Shown here piece by piece: positions 10,159-17,124 of a DNA stretch of 38,316 nucleotides; position 1 is the stretch's first letter; the number at the start of each line of letters is the position of its first letter. This DNA comes from an uncultured Clostridia bacterium (lineage in GTDB: Bacteria; Bacillota; Clostridia; UBA1381): contig CANQYQ010000005.1 of the NCBI GenBank assembly GCA_947628155.1, forward strand, positions 1 to 38,316, written 5' to 3'. The translations under genes were made by a program, and so were the position numbers. The notes below the pieces were generated by a model that worked only from the letters and a program-made list of their open reading frames with translations, was not told the origin of the DNA and ran no database searches.

Positions 10159-11193
10159 TTATTCGAGGGAAAAAAGACTCATAACAGCATCCGCTGACTT
10201 TTTAAACCTTTCCTGATAATCTCCCGAAATACAGATATAAGCTTTATTATGCTCATCCAAGATCTGCTTGATTCGATTTGAATATTTCTCCCTGTTATCC
10301 CGGATCTCGTCTCTTCTGTCTCCGTCCTGAACAAAAGCGACGTCCGGCTCTAAAAACATAATAAGGTCATATTCGTTTAAACCGTCGATCGCATCGGATA
10401 ATGCCTTATTTTTCTTAATAAGGGGATCCTTCAGAAACTCCATATAAAACTGCGTCACCAACGCGTCTGTGTCTATAAATAAAACCTTATTGCTGCAGGC
10501 TGCGGCCTTCAATTCATTAAGCTTATGCTGCAGCAGTATTTCCGTGAAGTCCTCCGACAGCATCAATAGATCCGTCCCGGATCTCTCGGACAAATCACGC
10601 CCCGCCTCGTCAATATAATTGGTATTGAAATAATTGGAAAGATTGATGGTCAGCGTGGATTTTCCGGTGCTCTCGCTGCCGATAAGCATAACCTTTTTCA
10701 CATAATACGGTTTTACCAGGTTCGGGAGCCAATCCCAGTGCTTATACGGGTTCTTTCTGATTTCCGTGGACGACGGTTCGCTTCTTTCGAAGATATACAG
10801 CTCGCTTTCCGGATAACACACATTCCAGAAGCTGTGTTCGTCATAATCGCTTCCGCAGAATACCACGTCAATTTTTTCCCCGATTGTTTTCTTTATTTTA
10901 GCGGCGTCGGCCATCCAATATTCTTTTGTATATTCCTCTTTTGTCGCCGCGTTATCGGTCAGCGTAATAATTTTCACATTTCCTATATGCTTTGTAAGCT
11001 GATACAGCCAGCGATACCGTATCCGCGGATCAATTTCCTTTCTGTTTGTTCCTATGCTAAGAACAATATATAATTGTTCGCACATATTCGCCGCTTGAAT
11101 TATGCAGCTAACATGCCCTGTATGCAGCGGATTGAACGCTCCGCCGTACATTCCTGTTTTATATCTCATGATTGCTTTGCCTCCCTGTTCCAT
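10159..11193 (-). CDS. nadR: NadR-like bifunctional NMN adenylyltransferase / ribosylnicotinamide kinase (no N-terminal HTH)
   Basis: GMYGGAFNPLHTGHVSCIIQAA (HxGH nucleotidyltransferase) plus C-terminal kinase Walker A LIGSESTGKSTLTINL; adjacent to pnuC. Confidence 0.88.
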   Translation of the reverse strand: MEQGGKAIMRYKTGMYGGAFNPLHTGHVSCIIQAANMCEQLYIVLSIGTNRKEIDPRIRYRWLYQLTKHIGNVKIITLTDNAATKEEYTKEYWMADAAKIKKTIGEKIDVVFCGSDYDEHSFWNVCYPESELYIFERSEPSSTEIRKNPYKHWDWLPNLVKPYYVKKVMLIGSESTGKSTLTINLSNYFNTNYIDEAGRDLSERSGTDLLMLSEDFTEILLQHKLNELKAAACSNKVLFIDTDALVTQFYMEFLKDPLIKKNKALSDAIDGLNEYDLIMFLEPDVAFVQDGDRRDEIRDNREKYSNRIKQILDEHNKAYICISGDYQERFKKSADAVMSLFSLE

Positions 11194-11858
11194 TTGATAA
11201 ACATAATAACTGCGTTAATTAAGTAAATGCTCCACATCGCAAGCGTGGCAATGCTTTCTCCGCCGGCGGCAAAATTTACTCCCCACATAATAACCGTCAC
11301 TACATCCACGATAATCCATAAAATCCATTGCTCCGTGAGTCTGCGTACAGACAAAATCTGCGCCGCAACGGATACTACAGTACTCATGCTGTCAATATAC
11401 GGCAGATTGCCGCCGAGCGATTTTAAAACAACACCGTATCCGTAAATGCATGCGGCCGTGATGATATATATAACCATCCCTTTTTTCAATGGAAGCTTTT
11501 TCTTTTCCACCTCTCCCGTTTCTTTGTTCATATGCTTTTTCCATGCCGCCCATCCCACAAAATTCATCGGGAAATAATAAATCAGGTTTAACATGACTTC
11601 ACCGTAATACTTTGCGTTAAAAGATACGTACGCGTATAACACGACATTGGCAATGCCGAACAAAAAAGACGAGCGTTTTCCCTTTCCGGTAAAAATAACG
11701 CACCATATTCCGGTAAGAGCGGTCATAATACCGATCAGCGAATCGTGCCAGTAAAGCGACACGCCAAGAATAACCGCGGTGGCAATGATAAGCCATATGA
11801 TGTCAATGCGCTTCCATCCCGTTATCTCATCCTTAAAAAATTCCTTAAGCTGTTTCAT
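11166..11858 (-). CDS. pnuC: Nicotinamide riboside transporter PnuC
   Basis: 230-aa membrane protein; FLFGIANVVLYAYVSFNAKYYGEVMLNLIYYFPMNFVGWAAWKKH and LTEQWILWIIVDVVTVIMW match the PnuC family; overlaps nadR. Confidence 0.9.
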   Translation of the reverse strand: MKQLKEFFKDEITGWKRIDIIWLIIATAVILGVSLYWHDSLIGIMTALTGIWCVIFTGKGKRSSFLFGIANVVLYAYVSFNAKYYGEVMLNLIYYFPMNFVGWAAWKKHMNKETGEVEKKKLPLKKGMVIYIITAACIYGYGVVLKSLGGNLPYIDSMSTVVSVAAQILSVRRLTEQWILWIIVDVVTVIMWGVNFAAGGESIATLAMWSIYLINAVIMFIKWNREAKQS

Positions 11859-11861
11859 ATA

Positions 11862-12992
11862 TTATTCCATCTCCCACATTGCAAGCCATTTTCCGTCTGT
11901 AGTTTTTTCGTCTGTATCAAGTCCCAGCGCATAGCTGTTTTTTTCAATAAATGTCATAATATCCGCATTATCCTGCTGTAAAACCAGATCCTTTGCTACT
12001 ATGCGGTTCAGCTCCAAAAGATTTTTAAGACCCATTATAACATATTCCGCTTTAGGCAAACGAAATATCGCCGCGATAATTTCATCCGCAAGCTTTTTTT
12101 GTTCAATCGTCAATTCCTCGGCGCTTTCCATATTCTTTATAAACATCATTTTGTTTATTACAGCATATATGAGAACAGACACTTCCTCAGGGGAATTCGG
12201 AGCGGGCGCTCCAGAGAGATATGCGTCCGCCGTTATAGGCTTATTTTGTTTTTTGCAGTACTCTATAAATTGTCTCCCCTCCGTTTCACCGACATTGCCT
12301 ATGATTTTATGCTTGATTACGGGCATTGAAATGTCAGAATTAAATTTTAAAATATCACTTACCCTGACCCACGAACGCGGAGTTGCAAATATCATATTAT
12401 TCTCTCCTTCCGCCTGATTATGCAGAGCCGAGGGCTTAAATGTCAGATATTCTATTACCCATGGATGCACGTCATTTTTCAGAGCGAAGTCATACTTCCA
12501 ATCATGAAAATCCGGCTCGATATAGTGAATTTCAAAGCGATCCGCCAGAGGACCCGCAAGCTGTATGTAAACCCCGTCATCATCTTCTCTGTTTCCAAGC
12601 GCCACTACAAAGGTTCCCTCCGGCAGCTTATACTGACCGACTCGCCTGTCCAGTATCAGCTGATAAGCGGCAACCTGCACGCGCTTGGTGCAAGACGTCA
12701 GCTCATCAAGCAAAAGAATTGTATTTTTTCCGTCGCGCTCCTCATCAGGCAGAATTTCGGGCGAGAGCCATACTGTTTTTGTCCGGCTTTCATTCGGATA
12801 AATAAGTCCTCCTATTTCCACCTCGGACATTTGCGCCAGCCTGATATCGATCACCTTATAACCGTATTTTTCGCCTATTTGTTTTATTAGCTGGGATTTG
12901 CCCACGCCGGGCGCCCCAAGCCCAAGAATGGCATGTTTAATGTTATGTTCTATATTGTATTCTACGCATTCTCCAAATTCCTTGATTGTCAT
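11862..12992 (-). CDS. MoxR-family AAA+ ATPase
   Basis: Walker A GLGAPGVGKSQLIKQI, Walker B NTILLLDELTSC; ALGNREDDDGVYIQLAGPLADRFEIHYIEP typical of MoxR-like ATPases. Confidence 0.88.
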   Translation of the reverse strand: MTIKEFGECVEYNIEHNIKHAILGLGAPGVGKSQLIKQIGEKYGYKVIDIRLAQMSEVEIGGLIYPNESRTKTVWLSPEILPDEERDGKNTILLLDELTSCTKRVQVAAYQLILDRRVGQYKLPEGTFVVALGNREDDDGVYIQLAGPLADRFEIHYIEPDFHDWKYDFALKNDVHPWVIEYLTFKPSALHNQAEGENNMIFATPRSWVRVSDILKFNSDISMPVIKHKIIGNVGETEGRQFIEYCKKQNKPITADAYLSGAPAPNSPEEVSVLIYAVINKMMFIKNMESAEELTIEQKKLADEIIAAIFRLPKAEYVIMGLKNLLELNRIVAKDLVLQQDNADIMTFIEKNSYALGLDTDEKTTDGKWLAMWEME

Positions 12993-13001
12993 ATTTTCCT
13001 C

Positions 13002-14309
13002 CTATAATCTTACTATTCTGCCTATTGCCTTCAGGTCCTCTTTCTCGTGTATATCGCCTAACGAATCGGATATATCGCGGCTGAGCACCATAATTGTCTT
13101 TTGTTTATATTTTCTCACAATTGAATAATCGGATATCGTTCCGAAGAACCCGTCTGTGAGAATCAGCATTAGCGACGGTTTAACGTTATTGGTTCTTATC
13201 CAGTGGTAAATGCAGTTAATATCTGTTCCTCCGCTGTGATGCGGTACGCATTCCAGTACGCCCTTTTCGCTCGTTACGTTTTTATACACATCGGTCACCT
13301 GTGTATCCCAATAGCATATATGAAGCTTACAATGAAAGCTTTTTACAATACGGTAAAGCTGTGTTAAAAACTGATTGAGTTCATTATTCCCTATCGAACC
13401 GGACGAATCAACAAATGCCCATACCTCTTCAATTGTTTCTTCGCTCATGGAATGTCCGGGCAAAATCAAATCCATATGAATATATTTGCGTTCGGGAGTC
13501 GTATACGACACATCGTCGCTGATTTGTTCCGTAAGAAAGCTTTTTAATAAATCGCTCCATTTTATTTGCCTGCTCTGCACCAGCTTAAGAAAAAATTTAG
13601 GAATAAAATAGTTCCCCGCGTCGCTTCGATTTTTCGCCATCGATTCACGTATAATAGTTTCGATGTTATTGAACGCATCTTCCGCATCTTCGGCTCTTAA
13701 TCCGTTACTCGTCTGTTTCCTGTGTAATACGTCTGTTTTTTCATTGCCGGAACGCGGATATACAATATCGTGTTGAACGCGTACCTTTTTGGGGCTGTTA
13801 TATTTATCTGTCAGCCACAGATATTTGTAGCTTGCTGTTTCCTTGTTGCTTTCGCATATTTTTGCGTATATATTTTCCGCATCATCATCTGAAGAAATGT
13901 CTTCAAATATACCGACTCGCGGTCTTTCAAACGGAATGTTATGCCGCCGAATGCTGTACTGCAGTTCCGACAGAATACCGTTTACCATTATATCACAGGA
14001 TATATTCCATATATCACGATTTTTGCCTATGCCGCGCTTGCAATGCAAAAGCATAATGTGTAGGATTTCGTGCATCAGCACAAAATTTTGCTCCCCTACC
14101 GCAAGATGATTCATATAATCCGGATTATACATTATGTCCCGTCCGTTTGTCGCGGCGACGGGTACGCTTGTTGTTTCAGTAAAACGCAAGCGCATTACAA
14201 CATCGCCGTAAAATGGCATTTTACGCAGCAAATCGAATTTGAATTTTTGAATATTCTGTTCCAATGACGCCATATGCTTTATATCCCCTCCGTTTTGTCC
14301 CGGTGTCAC
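13002..14309 (-). CDS. Metallopeptidase-like domain plus VWA-like domain protein (DUF2201 type)
   Basis: HExxH motif in FVLMHEILHIMLLHCKRG; MIDAS-like DSSGS in EEVWAFVDSSGSIGNNELNQFL; immediately upstream of moxR in the same operon. Confidence 0.85.
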   Translation of the reverse strand: MTPGQNGGDIKHMASLEQNIQKFKFDLLRKMPFYGDVVMRLRFTETTSVPVAATNGRDIMYNPDYMNHLAVGEQNFVLMHEILHIMLLHCKRGIGKNRDIWNISCDIMVNGILSELQYSIRRHNIPFERPRVGIFEDISSDDDAENIYAKICESNKETASYKYLWLTDKYNSPKKVRVQHDIVYPRSGNEKTDVLHRKQTSNGLRAEDAEDAFNNIETIIRESMAKNRSDAGNYFIPKFFLKLVQSRQIKWSDLLKSFLTEQISDDVSYTTPERKYIHMDLILPGHSMSEETIEEVWAFVDSSGSIGNNELNQFLTQLYRIVKSFHCKLHICYWDTQVTDVYKNVTSEKGVLECVPHHSGGTDINCIYHWIRTNNVKPSLMLILTDGFFGTISDYSIVRKYKQKTIMVLSRDISDSLGDIHEKEDLKAIGRIVRL

Positions 14310-14321
14310 TCGTATTCGCTT

Positions 14322-15278
14322 TTACTCATATATAACCTGACCTTGAAATCCGTTCCTCAAGCGATTGTCCGCCCCGTATACCAGCCCGCGGCAATAGGAG
14401 CATGCCTGCGGCTCTGTCGTTCTGCCGTAAAATTCAACTATATCGCCTTTGTCGGATACATATATGCCGTCTTTGCAGCGGCAGACGTCAAAATCATGAT
14501 ATCCCCTTGTAAACAGCAGCGACGAATCATCTTCACGTATAACATCATCAAACCTGATTCTTTGCTCGGCGGCAAATTTATTTACAGGCATACACGTAAT
14601 AAACGATATCTTGGGTACGCCAAGGTATATTGCGTAGTCCAGCATTTTATGCGCTTCCGCGGGAGTGGACACCGCATTTTTTAGCAGCAGGCAGTTAATG
14701 ACGAAAATGTCTCTGTATTCCACGCTGTGGATGATTTCTCTTAGCTCCTCCGTACCTGGCATATGAATTCCGAAAAGACGATCGTTAACGGCGTCGTCAT
14801 AGTGATGGCGACTTATATGTATCGTGTCGATTTGCGGCAGATATTTGATTTTATGCATGTCCATTAATCGTATTCCATTTGTTTTAACCGATACCTGCAT
14901 ATCAAATCCGAATACTCCGAACACGACCGAAACAGCCTCGTCAAGCAGTTTTATGTCATCAAACGGTTCCCCGCCGGTGAATGACACGCACAGAATACGA
15001 ACTTCCTTTTTTATCTCCGTCAGCACGCGTTCAAGCTTTTTCAAATCTATTTTTTTCTCCTCATTCGTGTTCCCCGCCGAACAAAACGGACAGCTTGCCA
15101 TACAGCGGCTTGTCAAGCACACGGACAGCTGCAATACGGTTTCCTTCGGCTTGCGGCGGTAATATATGCCGTCCTCCGAACATATATAATTTTTTACCGC
15201 GAGCTCTTTTCCAAACAAATTAATTGTTTTTATTTTACCCGCGTTATCATAATATGGAAAGTAATTTGTATTTTCCAT
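14322..15278 (-). CDS. Radical SAM protein
   Basis: CX3CX2C in CLTSRCMASCPFCSAGN, GGEPFDD motif, TIHISRHHYDD; extra C-terminal cysteines DVCRCKDG and ACSYCRG. Confidence 0.88.
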   Translation of the reverse strand: MENTNYFPYYDNAGKIKTINLFGKELAVKNYICSEDGIYYRRKPKETVLQLSVCLTSRCMASCPFCSAGNTNEEKKIDLKKLERVLTEIKKEVRILCVSFTGGEPFDDIKLLDEAVSVVFGVFGFDMQVSVKTNGIRLMDMHKIKYLPQIDTIHISRHHYDDAVNDRLFGIHMPGTEELREIIHSVEYRDIFVINCLLLKNAVSTPAEAHKMLDYAIYLGVPKISFITCMPVNKFAAEQRIRFDDVIREDDSSLLFTRGYHDFDVCRCKDGIYVSDKGDIVEFYGRTTEPQACSYCRGLVYGADNRLRNGFQGQVIYE

Positions 15279-16218
15279 ATACTCTCTGCGCCTCTTTTCT
15301 GTCTGTCACTAAATTAGTTCCGCAGTATACTGCTGTATCAACCTGTACATATTCAGTATCCTTTCGCGAAGACAAATAATTCCTTTGGTAGATAAAATAT
15401 TCTTTCTTATCACAAACTACTCGACGGGCGGACTGCCAAAAGAAATATCCTATTCTGAAGCTTGATGTTATTTTTACCGTATAATCGCCCTTTTTGGTAC
15501 GTGAATCATCAAAAGAAAACAAAAAAGTTTTTTCCGGATCTTTTGTCCTATTTTCCCTGGCAAGCTTGTCCGCAAGATTTTCGGCAGTGTGTGAATACGT
15601 TTCGGACGAACCGCTTTTGATATGCTCCTGAAATGCTTTATCCTCCCAAACGGAATCGTTACGCTCTTTGCTTGATATGTATTCGGAATTCTCATACAGC
15701 TTTTTTGCACCCTTATTATGTAAATTATCCGAAACGAACAGAAGCGGCGCGTTTTGCGGTATAGCCGCCGCCTCTTCAATGTCGAGTGCTTCGTCTAAAC
15801 CGATTTTATTGAAAAATTCCGGTATATAATGTGATATATATTCACCCCGCGCGTATGGGAATGCTCTTTCTTTAAGCACTGTATATTCACGCATCGTTAG
15901 CTCTATATCATAAAAAACCATTTTTCCCAGCGCGTTACATCCGCAGAAAGCGTTTTTACCTATTTTTTCAATTGTTCCTGGCAGGGCTGCGCTTTTCAAT
16001 TTGCCGCTGCCGTAAAAGGAGTTTTGCCCGATCGTCTCCACGCCGTACGGAATATGTACATCTATCAGCTCGGCAAGCTCCATAAACGAGCCGTTTCCTA
16101 TGCACCGTACCTTCATATTATCCAGAACACCGGGAATATCGATCTTATCCTGTGACCCGGTGTATAAAACGATTGTGCCGTCGGCGGCGAGATATTGATT
16201 ATCAATACATGTATTCAT
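15247..16218 (-). CDS. BspA-like leucine-rich repeat protein, no evident signal peptide
   Basis: LRR_5-like repeats VRCIGNGSFMELAELIDVHIPYGVETIGQNSFYGSGKLKSAALPGTIEKIGKNAFCGCNALGKMVF; start overlaps the operon neighbours. Confidence 0.75.
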   Translation of the reverse strand: MNTCIDNQYLAADGTIVLYTGSQDKIDIPGVLDNMKVRCIGNGSFMELAELIDVHIPYGVETIGQNSFYGSGKLKSAALPGTIEKIGKNAFCGCNALGKMVFYDIELTMREYTVLKERAFPYARGEYISHYIPEFFNKIGLDEALDIEEAAAIPQNAPLLFVSDNLHNKGAKKLYENSEYISSKERNDSVWEDKAFQEHIKSGSSETYSHTAENLADKLARENRTKDPEKTFLFSFDDSRTKKGDYTVKITSSFRIGYFFWQSARRVVCDKKEYFIYQRNYLSSRKDTEYVQVDTAVYCGTNLVTDRKEAQRVYGKYKLLSIL

Positions 16219-16500
16219 TTAACACCTTCCATATGCTCGCAGACTTGCCTCATATTGTTTTCGTTTTTCCGCGCGTATTCTTGCATTTTCAAGCGCTGTG
16301 GGCGTAATCGTATCTGATGCGGCGGCTTCCTTGGCCTCCGGCAGAGACTCAATCGCCCAGTCAATATAGTTTATGAGGTACTCCGGAGTATGCTGCATTT
16401 CCAGTATATCTCTGAGCTGCCTCAATACCTTTTCTGATTTGTTTCCCGACCCGTTTTTTAGTATTTTCTGTATAAACACCATTAATTTTTCTTCATCCAT
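16219..16500 (-). CDS. Small hypothetical protein (93 aa), first gene of the operon
   Basis: ORF directly abutting the 15247-16218 CDS; preceded by GGGAG-like RBS (minus strand GTTGGGAGTAAAAAATG). Confidence 0.65.
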   Translation of the reverse strand: MDEEKLMVFIQKILKNGSGNKSEKVLRQLRDILEMQHTPEYLINYIDWAIESLPEAKEAAASDTITPTALENARIRAEKRKQYEASLRAYGRC

Positions 16501-16692
16501 TTTTTACTCCCAACGGCGATCATATCATATTTTTTACATATTATACCAATCGTAAATCTGTACGGCAGATTTTTTATGCGCCTGCATGGCAAATGTCACT
16601 CGTAATATCCGCGGTGAAAGCCTTTGACCGGCGTCCTGTGAATCAGATTGTATATCCCATAGAAAAACCGCCATAGTCTGCATACTATTTAT

Positions 16693-16721
16693 TATAGCAT
16701 ACAATCTCCAAAAAGTCCATA
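16693..16721 (-). promoter_or_regulatory. Sigma70-type promoter for the 16500->10159 operon
   Basis: Minus strand TGGACT-N17-TATAAT (tggact ttttggagattgtatgc tataat). Confidence 0.55.
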
Positions 16722-16864
16722 TGCGGGCAAAAAATACTTGCGAAAATGTTTATTCACGTATGGCTTGTAATTTTCTCCGAAAATTCCCACCGCTCCACCT
16801 TGACAAGGGAACATAATCTTATTTTTTAAGAAAAATGTCTCACATCATTGACTTTTATACACAA

Positions 16865-17124
16865 AAATCAGAAAAATGCCAAATTCGCATCTTTACAAAA
16901 TGCGGCATGTATGGTAATATAATATATGCGACATACTTTAATAAGAATATTAAAACGGTTTGCGCTTTGCTAAAGGCGCACGCTTTGATTATCATACCGT
17001 TTTTGATATTCTTGTATGAAAGTGTGTCGCAGCATTAAATCAAAGTGGCGTTTTTGGAGTGTGCCGCTGTGGATTTATGCGGCGCACTTTTTATATTGTA
17101 TACAATATTATCGGAGGAAAAGTT
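16865..17124 (+). promoter_or_regulatory. Promoter plus 5' leader, copy B of a duplicated element
   Basis: TTCGCATCTTTACAAA (16884-16899), TAAAGGCGCACGCTTT (16971-16986), GCAGCATTAAATCAA (17029-17043); same order and spacing (within 2 nt) as copy A; hairpin TGCGCTTT-GCTA-AAGGCGCA. Confidence 0.7.

Noticed and set aside
16560-16700. Leader of the NadR/PnuC operon as an NAD+ riboswitch
   Set aside because: No match to the nadA-motif core (GGCUUCAACAACCCCGUA) could be found; nadR/pnuC are also the last genes of the operon, not the first.
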